Shown piece after piece: positions 1 through 7,355 of a stretch of DNA of 48,625 nucleotides. Both the position numbers and the translations under genes were made by a program. The stretch is from contig JAFAAX010000015.1 of the NCBI GenBank assembly GCA_023426345.1, positions 1 to 48,625 of the forward strand, in the 5' to 3' direction. Source of the DNA: Actinomycetes bacterium. GTDB taxonomy: Bacteria > Actinomycetota > Actinomycetes > Actinomycetales > Actinomycetaceae. The notes below the pieces were generated by a model, which saw only the letters and a list, made by a program, of their open reading frames with translations, had not been told where the DNA came from and ran no database searches. Within the stretch, counting starts at the first letter, position 1, and the number at the start of each line of letters is the position of its first letter.

Positions 1-70
1 CAGTGGTCGGAGACCCCACCACACCCCGGAACCCGAACACCCTCACACCAGCACAAACACACCACCACAA

Positions 71-105
71 CCCCATCCCGCTCGCCTCACACCACCCCCA
101 CCCCC
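71..105 (-). other. G-rich strand downstream of etfA
   Basis: The plus strand has C runs at 71-74, 77-79, 95-99 and 101-105, so the minus strand, which is the etfA sense strand, carries four G runs of 3 to 5. The spacing (one base, a long 15-base loop, two bases) would allow a weak G-quadruplex. The rest of positions 1-156 is low-complexity, C- and A-rich sequence with no credible gene. No hairpin plus T-tract terminator was found for the etf operon. Confidence 0.25.
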
Positions 106-156
106 ACAAACGGTGGATCAGGGCTGAATGTCTCCGGATCAGTACGCCATCTCCGG

Positions 157-1143
157 TCAGCGAGCGAGGGCGCCGCCCTCGTCCATCGAGAGGCCCATGG
201 GGCGTCTCTCCCGCACAGCCGCGGTGAGCGCCGGGACCACCTCCGCCGCGTCGCCGACGATGCCGTAGTCGGCGGCCCGGAAGATCGGGGCGTCGGGGTC
301 GGAGTTGACGGCGACGACGGTCTTCGCCCCGCGGATCCCCTCGAGGTGCTGGGGGGCGCCGGAGATGCCGACGGCCAGATACAGCCGGGGCGAGACCTGC
401 TGGCCGGATCGACCGATGTAGCGGTCCTGGGCGACCCAGCCCCAGTCCTCGGCGACGGGCATCGAGCACCCGATCTCGGCATGGAGGACCCCGGCCAGCT
501 CCTGCGCCTGCGCGAGGACCTCCTTCGAGCCGATGCCCCGACCGACGGAGACGATCCGCTCCGCCTCGGTGACGCCGCCGGCCTCCGCGCCCTGCTCCTC
601 GCGGTCGATCAGCTCGAATGCCGCTGTCGACGAGGGCGGGACCGCCTCAACCGATCCCGGGGTCGCCAGTGCGGGTGGCTCCTGGTCCGATGGGGGGACG
701 GTCGCGCACAGCGGCGCGCCCTCCGCGATCCGTTGGGTCGCGATGACGCGACCGTCCAACTGGGCGCTGTCGACCGTCCCATCGGCGACCGCTGTCGCGC
801 CGGACACCAGCGCGGCGCCCAGATGGACGGCGGCGGCACCCGCGAGCACCCGACCCGCGGGCGTCTCCGGGGCCAGGACGATCCCCGGCCGGGCCTCGGC
901 GACCAGTCCGGCCACCGTGGGCGCGGCGTTCTCCACCGGTCCGTCCGCGGGATCGACCCAGATGACACGGGCGACCGAGCGGGCCGTGTCGTCGGCGAGC
1001 GCCCTCGGTCCGACGACGACCGCGGTGACTGCCGTGACTGCGGGAGCTGCGCCGGCGAAGCCGGCTCCGCCCTCGTCGATGAGGGTCCCCACCAGGGCCC
1101 CGACCTCACGAGGCCCCTCCACCAGGATCCAGGTCTCACTCAC
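157..1143 (-). CDS. etfA: Electron transfer flavoprotein, alpha subunit (EtfA/FixB)
   Basis: This 328-residue protein is the FAD-carrying subunit of an electron transfer flavoprotein. It would pass electrons between a flavin dehydrogenase or reductase and a cytosolic or membrane acceptor. The C-terminal FAD domain is clear: VSVGRGIGSKE at about 198-208, SGQQVSPRLYLAVGISGA at 246-263, and a GAKTVVAVN-DPDAPIF stretch at 272-288, which are hallmark EtfA segments. The N-terminal half is a weaker adenine-nucleotide-type domain. It starts at a GTG that overlaps the etfB stop by four bases (GTGA), so the two subunits are translationally coupled. It is last in the operon FAD protein-SDR-etfB-etfA. 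The family call is firm. The partner, presumably the FAD protein at 2872-4359, is inferred from the operon. Confidence 0.95.
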   Translation of the reverse strand: MSETWILVEGPREVGALVGTLIDEGGAGFAGAAPAVTAVTAVVVGPRALADDTARSVARVIWVDPADGPVENAAPTVAGLVAEARPGIVLAPETPAGRVLAGAAAVHLGAALVSGATAVADGTVDSAQLDGRVIATQRIAEGAPLCATVPPSDQEPPALATPGSVEAVPPSSTAAFELIDREEQGAEAGGVTEAERIVSVGRGIGSKEVLAQAQELAGVLHAEIGCSMPVAEDWGWVAQDRYIGRSGQQVSPRLYLAVGISGAPQHLEGIRGAKTVVAVNSDPDAPIFRAADYGIVGDAAEVVPALTAAVRERRPMGLSMDEGGALAR

Positions 1144-1862
1144 AGCGCGCCCTCCGTCCTCAGAGCAGCGACCAGATCGGCCGCCGCCGTCTCGCCCTGG
1201 AAGATCGTGGCCGTGCGCCCGGGCGCCTCGCGCGTGGCGACGAGCTCCACCACGCCGGACGGGGCCGACCCGACCTCGATCCTGTCCACCGGCCTCTTGC
1301 GGGCCGCGAGCATCTCCTTCATGCCGGGAGCCTTCTTCTCGGCCGCCCGGGCGGTGATGCCGATGATCGCCGGACCCGTGACGGCGATCGTCTCCTGCTC
1401 GGAGCCGATCGTGCGGTGGGCCAGGACGCGACCGTCCTCGACGGCGAGGTCGCCGACGCCCAGCAGGGCGGGCAGACCCAGACGTGCGGCCACCGCGGCG
1501 GCGACACCGGCGTGCTCGCGGGTGTCGCCCATGACGATCAGGGCCGGAGCCTCCGAGGCGTGTCGGACGCCGGCCACGATCCAGTCGGCCACGGCCAGCT
1601 GGTCCTCGGATCGGACGGCATCGGTGACGCTCACGGCGGTGGCGGCGCCCCGGGCCAGGGCCCAGCTGACGTCCCCGTCGCCGATCGTCACGCCGGTGAC
1701 GGAGCCCTCGGTCGCACCGGCGACGCCGACTGCCGCGGCGATGGCAGCGGCATCATCGTCGGTGGCGACGTTCTTGACGGTCCCCCAGTCCACGGAACCA
1801 TCGGCCCGTACGCGCGCGTCCTCCGGTCTGCGCGACCACTTGTAGATCACCACGACGTCCAT
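1140..1862 (-). CDS. etfB: Electron transfer flavoprotein, beta subunit (EtfB/FixA)
   Basis: This 240-residue beta subunit is a little shorter than the usual 250-260. It forms the heterodimer with EtfA and has the Etf beta fold: an early VVVIYKWSRRPEDARV strand with an invariant-looking Lys, a central D-D-x-A-A-I segment, and a GPAIIGIT block near residue 170. The ATG was chosen because AAAGGAGG lies nine bases upstream. The frame stays open far upstream only because it shadows the SDR gene. A 116-base gap holding a two-part hairpin (1922-1964) separates it from the SDR gene, while etfA overlaps it by four bases. The whole operon probably has one promoter near 4440. Confidence 0.93.
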   Translation of the reverse strand: MDVVVIYKWSRRPEDARVRADGSVDWGTVKNVATDDDAAAIAAAVGVAGATEGSVTGVTIGDGDVSWALARGAATAVSVTDAVRSEDQLAVADWIVAGVRHASEAPALIVMGDTREHAGVAAAVAARLGLPALLGVGDLAVEDGRVLAHRTIGSEQETIAVTGPAIIGITARAAEKKAPGMKEMLAARKRPVDRIEVGSAPSGVVELVATREAPGRTATIFQGETAAADLVAALRTEGAL

Positions 1863-1921
1863 GCCGGACGTCCTCCTTTCCTGGATTCTCCCGAAGCTCG
1901 CCCAACTCACGGGCCGAGGTC

Positions 1922-1964
1922 CGCCCACGTCGAGGAGGGCGAACCTCGCGCTCGCACGTGGGCG
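1922..1964 (-). other. Intercistronic composite hairpin (SDR-etfB)
   Basis: A perfect 9-bp outer stem (1922-1930 with 1956-1964) encloses a 5-bp inner stem (1931-1935 with 1944-1948). It begins about 15 bases after the SDR stop. No U-tract follows, so it is more likely an attenuator, a processing site or a 3' stabiliser than a full terminator. Confidence 0.5.
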
Positions 1965-1978
1965 AATCTCGCGGTCGG

Positions 1979-2764
1979 TCAGTGGGCGGTCTGTCCGCCG
2001 TCCACGGCATAGACGCCGCCGGTCATGAACGACGCCATCGGGGAGGCCAGCAGCAGAACCATTCCGACGATCTCGTCCGGGTCGGCGGCCCGGCCCTGGG
2101 CGTTGAAGCCCTTGACGGCTTCGCGCATGGCAGGATCCTCCAGCCACCCCTCCGTCATCGGCGTCCTGACGAACGCCGGGGCGACGGCATTGATGCGGAT
2201 GTTCTGCTGGGCGTACTCCAGCGCGGCGGCCTTCGTCAGCCCGACGACCCCGTGCTTCGCGGCGACGTAGGGACTCATCCCGGGATCGGCCACGACGCCG
2301 GCGACGGACGCCGTGTTGATGATGGATCCGCCGCCGACCTTGAGCATCTCGCGCACCTCGTGCTGCATGCACACGAAGACGCCCGTGAGGTCCGTGGCGA
2401 TCGTCCACTCGAAGTCCTCGAGCGTCTGCTCGAGGAGCGGCGCCGTCACGGGCAGGACACCCGCGTTGTTGAACGCGATGTCCAGTCGGCCGAAGACCTC
2501 CACCGTCCGGTCGATCGCCGCGGCGATCTGCTCGGGCTTCGTGACGTCGCACTGCGCGTAGTCGGCGGTCCCGCCGGCGGCACGGATGCGGACCAGGGTC
2601 TCCTCCGGCACCCGGCGCGAGGCCAGGAAGACCTTGGCCCCCAGCGCCGCGAACGCCTCGGCGACGGACTGCCCGATCCCGGTGGTCGCGCCGGTGATGA
2701 AGACGACCTTGCCGGCGAAGTCCAGTTGTGGCGCCGCGGGGGCGGGCGCCGATGTCTCGGTCAC
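1979..2764 (-). CDS. SDR-family NAD(P)-dependent oxidoreductase
   Basis: This is a 261-residue classical short-chain dehydrogenase/reductase. The Rossmann nucleotide motif TGATTGIG is at 24-31, NNAG at 99-102, and the catalytic set is Ser153, Tyr166 and Lys170 (YVAAK). The C-terminal TGGVYAVDGG block is also typical. It probably interconverts a secondary alcohol and a ketone. The start is a GTG with a modest GAGG site. Its position between the FAD protein and etfBA suggests it acts on the same carbon skeleton, for example making or consuming the carbonyl next to a C=C bond handled by the flavoenzyme. Substrate and cofactor preference cannot be read safely. Similar proteins include cyclic-alcohol and hydroxysteroid dehydrogenases. 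Confidence 0.9.
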   Translation of the reverse strand: MTETSAPAPAAPQLDFAGKVVFITGATTGIGQSVAEAFAALGAKVFLASRRVPEETLVRIRAAGGTADYAQCDVTKPEQIAAAIDRTVEVFGRLDIAFNNAGVLPVTAPLLEQTLEDFEWTIATDLTGVFVCMQHEVREMLKVGGGSIINTASVAGVVADPGMSPYVAAKHGVVGLTKAAALEYAQQNIRINAVAPAFVRTPMTEGWLEDPAMREAVKGFNAQGRAADPDEIVGMVLLLASPMASFMTGGVYAVDGGQTAH

Positions 2765-2792
2765 GATGACCTCGTTCCTGTGGGGATTCGGG

Positions 2793-2865
2793 GACGAGGG
2801 CGGCCCCGCTGCCGCGGGGCGCCCCCTCCCGGAACGGACAGTCCCGGGAGGGGGTCGCCCTCGTC
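2793..2865 (-). other. Predicted three-way-junction RNA between FAD gene and SDR gene
   Basis: A perfect 10-bp closing stem (2793-2802 with 2856-2865) encloses two further perfect hairpins: 7 bp with a 4-base loop (2803-2809 with 2814-2820) and 11 bp (2822-2832 with 2844-2854). Together they occupy almost every base of a 73-base stretch that begins seven bases past the FAD gene stop. No U-tract follows. It may be an attenuator, an RNase stop or a more specialised RNA. Confidence 0.6.
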
Positions 2866-2871
2866 GATGGA

Positions 2872-4359
2872 TCAGGCGCCGACCGGCGCGCCCTTGATGA
2901 CGGACGCGGCGTGGCGGCCCGCCAGACGGCCGGACGTGTGCGCGAAGGAGTTCGCCGTGCCCGGGACGTCGAGGTTGTACGTGTCGCCGTACAGCCCGGA
3001 GGCCTCCATGCCGGCGGCGTACAGGCCGGGGATCGGCTCGTAGTCCGCGTCGGTGACCTGCATGTTCCCGTTGATCCGGATGCCGCCGCAGGACACCAGG
3101 ACGCTGGGCGCCATGTTGATGGCGTAGAGGGGCGCGGTGCGCACGGGGCGCAGGAAGTCGGGGCGCTTGTAGAACTCAGGATCGGAGCCGGAGTCGCAGG
3201 CGGCGTTGTACTCGGCGATCGTGTGGGACAGGGTCTGCGGATCCAGCCCGATGGCGGTGGCCAACTCCTCAGGGGTGGCGCCCTTCCAGGCGATGCCGTC
3301 TTCGACGGCCTGGTCGAGCTCCATCTGGAGCATCGTGAGCTTCTCATGGAACGGGATGAAGTCGCCCAGGCCGATGTCGGACCCGGCGGCGATGAGGTGC
3401 TCGACGGTGTCCTGGTCGATGATCGCATAGACGGTGGAGTCAGGCTGCTCGGCCATGGTGTTGCCCGCATCGGCGAAGGACAGCGCGACCTCCTCGGACG
3501 CGAAGCGCCTGCCGGTCTTGTTGACCCACAGCACCGGCTGGGAGCCGGCGCCGGAGATGTGGGAGTTCAGCGTCTTTCCCCGCGCGCAGCAGATGATCAT
3601 GAGGGCGCCCAGGCTTTCCGTGTCCGCGCCGACCTCCAGGGCCATCGTCAGCCCGGCCCCCGTGTTGGCGGTGGGCACGCACTGGTACATCGACTGTGCG
3701 GTGCGCGGGAACCACGAGTACTGCTGGACCATGTCCTTGTTGTTGCCGAACCCGCCCGAGGCCAGGACCACGGCCTTCGCGCCGATGCGGACCGTGTGGC
3801 CGTCGGCGTCCGTGGCCTCGACGCCGGCGACGTGCCCGTCCTCCATGATGAGGTGCTCGGCGGCCGTGTCGGTGAAGATGTCGACGCCCGCGTTCTCGAC
3901 GGCCTTGAGCAGGACCTCCTGGCAATGCGCCCCGAGGCCCTCGGGGCGGTGGAACGTGTAGAGCTCGTTCGGCTGGTCGTAGGCGTAGATCGTGACGTCG
4001 GTGTAGGCGACGCCGAGCGACTTGTACATCTCGATGGTCTCCGACGCGTTGTCGATGAACGCGTGTACGACGTCGGGGTTGGCGCGGTGGTGGGAGTAGT
4101 CGACGTAGCGACGGAAGCCCTCCTCCTTCGTCGGGAAGTGGGCGCCCTCCTTGTCGGGGACCTTGCGGGCCCGCTGCTCGGAGGAGTCGAAGGCGGCCGT
4201 GCCCTCGGCGTAGACCGAGGTGCCGCCCGTCTGGTCGAGCTTCTCCAGGATGGCGACGCCCAGGCCCTCCTGGGCTCCCGCGAGCGCCGCGGACTTGCCG
4301 GCGGCGCCGCCGCCGATGACGACCAGGTCGTACTCGGCGTCGAATTCGGTGTCGGACAT
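2872..4359 (-). CDS. FAD-binding oxidoreductase, fumarate reductase/ketosteroid dehydrogenase superfamily
   Basis: This 495-residue soluble flavoprotein has the dinucleotide motif VIGGGAAGKSA at about 14-24, a middle capping domain (NKTGRRFASEE) and a C-terminal FAD segment (PGLYAAGMEASGLYG). It belongs to the FAD_binding_2 superfamily, which reduces or forms C=C bonds. Two sites that bind dicarboxylates in true fumarate reductases look lost. The final NRLGG-type Arg is replaced by NLDVPG, and the Arg of the family's TRD-like segment is absent after SEE. So it is probably not a fumarate reductase. I chose the ATG preceded by GGAGGTTCTG; a longer frame to 4431 has no such site. With EtfBA and an SDR in the same operon, an enoate/enone reductase or dehydrogenase is likely. 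No secretion signal or haem motif is seen. Confidence 0.85.
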   Translation of the reverse strand: MSDTEFDAEYDLVVIGGGAAGKSAALAGAQEGLGVAILEKLDQTGGTSVYAEGTAAFDSSEQRARKVPDKEGAHFPTKEEGFRRYVDYSHHRANPDVVHAFIDNASETIEMYKSLGVAYTDVTIYAYDQPNELYTFHRPEGLGAHCQEVLLKAVENAGVDIFTDTAAEHLIMEDGHVAGVEATDADGHTVRIGAKAVVLASGGFGNNKDMVQQYSWFPRTAQSMYQCVPTANTGAGLTMALEVGADTESLGALMIICCARGKTLNSHISGAGSQPVLWVNKTGRRFASEEVALSFADAGNTMAEQPDSTVYAIIDQDTVEHLIAAGSDIGLGDFIPFHEKLTMLQMELDQAVEDGIAWKGATPEELATAIGLDPQTLSHTIAEYNAACDSGSDPEFYKRPDFLRPVRTAPLYAINMAPSVLVSCGGIRINGNMQVTDADYEPIPGLYAAGMEASGLYGDTYNLDVPGTANSFAHTSGRLAGRHAASVIKGAPVGA

Positions 4360-4440
4360 CAGAACCTCCATTGGATGAATGACCGATTGCGGCGAGGAGG
4401 CATCTCTCGGCGCCTCTTTGCCCTGCGTCACAAATCGTAC

Positions 4441-4451
4441 ATCTGTCAGAT
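4441..4451. promoter_or_regulatory. Candidate TetR operator (ATCTGTCAGAT)
   Basis: A perfect 5-1-5 inverted repeat lies in the 108-base divergent gap between the FAD gene and the TetR gene. It overlaps the promoter region of tetR, just upstream of the TAGGAT -10 element at 4455-4460. Position and symmetry suggest an operator controlling both directions. No second copy was found. Confidence 0.4.
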
Positions 4452-4454
4452 CGC

Positions 4455-4460
4455 TAGGAT
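4455..4460 (+). promoter_or_regulatory. Probable -10 element of a leaderless tetR promoter
   Basis: TAGGAT lies seven bases before the ATG at 4468, so transcription would start at or next to the start codon. No ribosome site precedes that ATG, which fits a leaderless message. No convincing -35 hexamer was found. Confidence 0.4.
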
Positions 4461-4467
4461 CGGGACC

Positions 4468-5076
4468 ATGGTCACCCGGACGCCAGAGATGTCAGCCCCC
4501 CGGATCTCGACGGCGGAGGGCATGCTCCGCCGCGCGGTGAGGGCGATGGCCGCGCGCGGTCCCATCACCCAGGTCTCGGTGTCGGACCTGTGCCGAGAGG
4601 CCGGCGTCACCCGCGACACCTTCTACCGGCTCACCTCGAGCCCCGTCGCGCTGCTCGCCACGGCCCTGGATGCGGACCACGACACGTCGGCCGTCACCCC
4701 CCGCGTCGAGGAGCCGCCGACCGACGCCCCCACGCTGCGCGCCGCGACGGAGGTTCTGGTCCGCCACGTCCAGCGCAACCAGGCGATCTACCGCAATGCC
4801 CTGAACCCCCGTCTGCCCGCGGAGATTCGCGACGTCCTGCAGTCCCGGCTGGAGAGTGTCCTCGCCCCCCGCGCCCAGGTCTTCCGCGCGGAGATCCCCG
4901 ACGTCGGGGACGCGCGCCCCACTGACGCCGACCTGGAGACCCTCGTCCATTTCCAGGCAGCCGGCGTCGTCGGCGCCCTGGAGCACCTCGTCCGCACCGA
5001 CCGGATCGACGACACCGATCACTGCATCGACCTGTTCCTCGCCGCCATCCACTTCACCTGGCACACCGAACCCTGA
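4468..5076 (+). CDS. TetR-family transcriptional regulator
   Basis: This 202-residue regulator has an N-terminal helix-turn-helix at about 35-56 (QVSVSDLCREAGVTRDTFYR) and a helical C-terminal ligand domain typical of TetR proteins. It is divergent from the FAD/SDR/Etf operon, with only 108 bases between the two starts. It is therefore probably the local repressor, responding to the operon's substrate or product. The ATG at 4468 is preferred on the basis of a -10 element seven bases upstream. An ATG at 4489 is a possible alternative that would trim seven residues. The sequence is open far upstream only as antisense of the FAD gene. Confidence 0.9.
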   Translation: MVTRTPEMSAPRISTAEGMLRRAVRAMAARGPITQVSVSDLCREAGVTRDTFYRLTSSPVALLATALDADHDTSAVTPRVEEPPTDAPTLRAATEVLVRHVQRNQAIYRNALNPRLPAEIRDVLQSRLESVLAPRAQVFRAEIPDVGDARPTDADLETLVHFQAAGVVGALEHLVRTDRIDDTDHCIDLFLAAIHFTWHTEP

Positions 5077-5128
5077 GGGGCATGGCGGGAAGGCGAAGCG
5101 CCACGGCGCCCCGGGCCGTCAACGAGCC

Positions 5129-5148
5129 CGGCAGAATTCCACCTGCCG
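5129..5148 (+). terminator. Small hairpin between tetR and the importer
   Basis: A 6-bp stem CGGCAG/CTGCCG with an 8-base AT-rich loop lies about 50 bases after the tetR stop. No T-tract follows. It could be a weak terminator, or part of an operator for the importer that starts at 5226. Confidence 0.3.
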
Positions 5149-5225
5149 AACGCCGACGATCCCGCGCGCCGCGCGCCCGTACCGTGGCAGGGACACACCC
5201 TCCTCACGGCGACAGGATCCCCCTC

Positions 5226-6263
5226 ATGAAACGTCACATCCTCAGCGTCGCCGGCATCGTCGCCGCGACGACCGCCCTGGCGCTGGCCGGGTGCTCGGGC
5301 TCGGGCTCCGGTTCGACGGCCTCGACCGGCGCGTCCGGCGACGCCGCGTCGGGCGCCGCCGGCTCCTCCGCCGGCCCCGCGGGCGGGTCCTACACGATCG
5401 GCATCTCCCAGTACGTCACGCACACCTCGCTCGACGCCGCGCGCGAGGGCTTCAAGGCCGCCATCGAGGACGCCGGCCTGGACGTCACCTTCGACGAGCA
5501 GAACGCGCAGGGCGACCAGGCCACGGTGACGTCCATCGCCTCGACCTTCGCCAGCGGCGACTACGACCTGGTGCTGGCGGTGGCGACTCCCTCCGCCCAG
5601 GCGATGGCCCAGGCCACCACCACGCTGCCGGTCCTGTTCACGGCCGTCACGGATCCGGTCGCCGCGCAGCTGGTCGACTCCCTGGAGGCGCCCGGCGGCA
5701 ACGTCACGGGCACGACCGACATGAACCCGGTCGCCGACCAGATCGGCCTGGTCACCCAGCTCGTCCCCGACGCGAAGACCGTGGGCATCGTCTACAGCTC
5801 GGGGGAGGTCAACTCCGAGGTCCAGGTCGAGCTGGCGAAGAAGGCCGCCGCGGCGGAGGGCCTCACCGTCAAGGAGGCCACCGTCACGAACTCCTCCGAG
5901 GTCCAGCAGGCCGCCCAGTCCCTGGGCGACGTCGACGCGATCTACATCCCGACCGACAACGTCGTGGTGTCCGCGCTCAGCTCCGTCCTCCAGGTCGCCG
6001 AATCCGCCCAGATCCCCGTCATCGCCGGCGAGGCCGACTCGGTGCGCAACGGCGCCGTGGCCACCTACGGCATCGACTACACGGAACTGGGCCGCCAGAC
6101 CGGCGAGATGGCCGTCAAGATCCTCACCGAGGGCGCCGACCCCGCCACCCTGGCCGTCGAGCAGCAGTCCACGTTCGCCCTCACCGTCAACACGACGGCC
6201 GCCGCCGCCATGGGCGTGACGATCCCCGACGATCTGCTCGCCAAGGCCACCGTGGTCGAGTGA
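5226..6263 (+). CDS. ABC transporter substrate-binding lipoprotein, PF04392 (TrpX-like)
   Basis: This 345-residue secreted lipoprotein has a signal peptide ending LALAGC, with the lipidated Cys at about position 23, and a Gly/Ser/Ala-rich tether to about residue 55. The body has the ABC_sub_bind pattern: a TIGISQYVTHTSLDAAREG start, a VLFTAVTDPVAAQLV segment, GGNVTGTTD, and IPVIAGEADSVRNGA near the end. In firmicutes the same three-gene set is linked to tryptophan uptake (TrpXYZ), but the ligand here is not known. The ATG at 5226 was chosen because it begins the signal peptide; an upstream in-frame ATG would spoil it. The permease and ATPase genes follow in order. Confidence 0.9.
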   Translation: MKRHILSVAGIVAATTALALAGCSGSGSGSTASTGASGDAASGAAGSSAGPAGGSYTIGISQYVTHTSLDAAREGFKAAIEDAGLDVTFDEQNAQGDQATVTSIASTFASGDYDLVLAVATPSAQAMAQATTTLPVLFTAVTDPVAAQLVDSLEAPGGNVTGTTDMNPVADQIGLVTQLVPDAKTVGIVYSSGEVNSEVQVELAKKAAAAEGLTVKEATVTNSSEVQQAAQSLGDVDAIYIPTDNVVVSALSSVLQVAESAQIPVIAGEADSVRNGAVATYGIDYTELGRQTGEMAVKILTEGADPATLAVEQQSTFALTVNTTAAAAMGVTIPDDLLAKATVVE

Positions 6264-6284
6264 CCGCCTGACCACCCCACCGCC

Positions 6285-6311
6285 CCGGCCGGCGCCGACC
6301 ATCCCGGCCGG
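6285..6311 (+). other. Hairpin between binding protein and permease genes
   Basis: Two copies of the self-complementary CCGGCCGG (6285-6292 and 6304-6311) can pair as an 8-bp stem with an 11-base loop. It lies 21 bases after the binding-protein stop, inside the 146-base gap before the permease. It probably raises binding-protein mRNA relative to the downstream genes. Confidence 0.45.
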
Positions 6312-6409
6312 ACGCGGCGGCCCCGCCCCCGCTCGCCTCCCCGCGCGCAGCGCGGGCGCCCTCGTCGATCGAGACCGGACGCACCACCGGACTCGGAACG
6401 GACTCACCG

Positions 6410-7354
6410 ATGATCACCGCACTGGACCTGGGCCTCATCTACGGCCTGATGGCGCTGGGCGTCTACCTGACGTTCCGCGTGCTGGACTTCGCCGACCTCA
6501 CCGTCGACGGCTCGTTCACCACGGGCGCCGCCGTCGCCGCCGTCATGCTGACCGCCGGGCAGAACCCCTGGCTGTCGACGCTGTGCGGATTCCTCGCCGG
6601 GTTCGCTGCCGGTGCCGTGACGGGCACCCTCAACGCGAAGGGCCAGATCCACCCGCTGCTGGCGGGCATCCTCACCCAGATCGCCCTGTACTCGGTGAAC
6701 CTGCGGATCCTGGGCAAGGCGAACGTCCCGCTGTTGCGCGTCGACACGCTCCTGAGCGGCCTGCGCGACGGCGGGCATCTGGGCACCTGGGTGTCCGTCG
6801 GGGTCTTCGCGGCGGCCCTGGTGGTGGCGTTGGTCGTCGTCAACTGGTTCCTGTCCACCGACATGGGGCTGGGGATGCGGGCGACCGGCGACAACGAGGG
6901 AATGGCCCGCGCCCAGGGCGTCAACACGGACCGGATGACGATCCTCGGCCTGGCGCTGTCCAACGGGCTGGTCGGCCTGTCCGGGGCGCTCATCGCCCAG
7001 TATCAGGGGTTCGCTGACATCTCGATGGGCATCGGGCTGATCGTGGCCGGCCTGGCGTCCGTCATCATCGGGACCGCGTTGATCGGCTCGCCGCGCGTGT
7101 GGGTGATGACGCTGGCGGTCGTGGTCGGCTCCATCCTGTACCGGGTGATCATCCAGTTGGCGCTCATGATCCCGTGGTTCACCCCCAACGACATGAAGCT
7201 GATCTCCGCGGTCATCGTGCTGGCCGCCCTGCTGCTGCCCCAGTGGAGCGTGTTCGCGCGCATCCGGGCGCGGCGCCGCGAGAGGCACCTGGTGGCCGAA
7301 CCCGACATCACCCCCTCCCCCGAGCAGGCGGACTCCCAGAAGGCAGGGGCCTGA
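6410..7354 (+). CDS. ABC transporter permease, TrpY-like (BPD_transp_2 family)
   Basis: This 314-residue integral membrane protein has about eight hydrophobic segments and begins ALDLGLIYGLMALGVYLTFR, the N-terminus usual for this branched-chain-amino-acid-type permease family. The FADLTVDGSF segment and the ATGDNEGMARAQGVN cytosolic loop, which likely contacts the ATPase, are family features. The C-terminus is a charged tail. It starts at the ATG at 6410. The ATPase gene begins two bases after the stop region, so the two are translated together. Confidence 0.9.
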   Translation: MITALDLGLIYGLMALGVYLTFRVLDFADLTVDGSFTTGAAVAAVMLTAGQNPWLSTLCGFLAGFAAGAVTGTLNAKGQIHPLLAGILTQIALYSVNLRILGKANVPLLRVDTLLSGLRDGGHLGTWVSVGVFAAALVVALVVVNWFLSTDMGLGMRATGDNEGMARAQGVNTDRMTILGLALSNGLVGLSGALIAQYQGFADISMGIGLIVAGLASVIIGTALIGSPRVWVMTLAVVVGSILYRVIIQLALMIPWFTPNDMKLISAVIVLAALLLPQWSVFARIRARRRERHLVAEPDITPSPEQADSQKAGA

Positions 7355-7355
7355 C

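Noticed and set aside
346..1845. Long open frame on the plus strand opposite etfA/etfB
   Set aside because: Arg/Pro/Ser-rich shadow of high-GC genes on the other strand; no family motifs, while the minus strand encodes clear Etf subunits.
2872..4359. Fumarate reductase or succinate dehydrogenase flavoprotein
   Set aside because: The substrate Arg motifs are not conserved and no iron-sulfur or haem subunit genes are nearby.
2911..4467. Plus-strand extension of the tetR frame by about 500 codons
   Set aside because: The extra sequence is antisense to the FAD protein and has no recognisable domain; the TetR domain starts at 4468.
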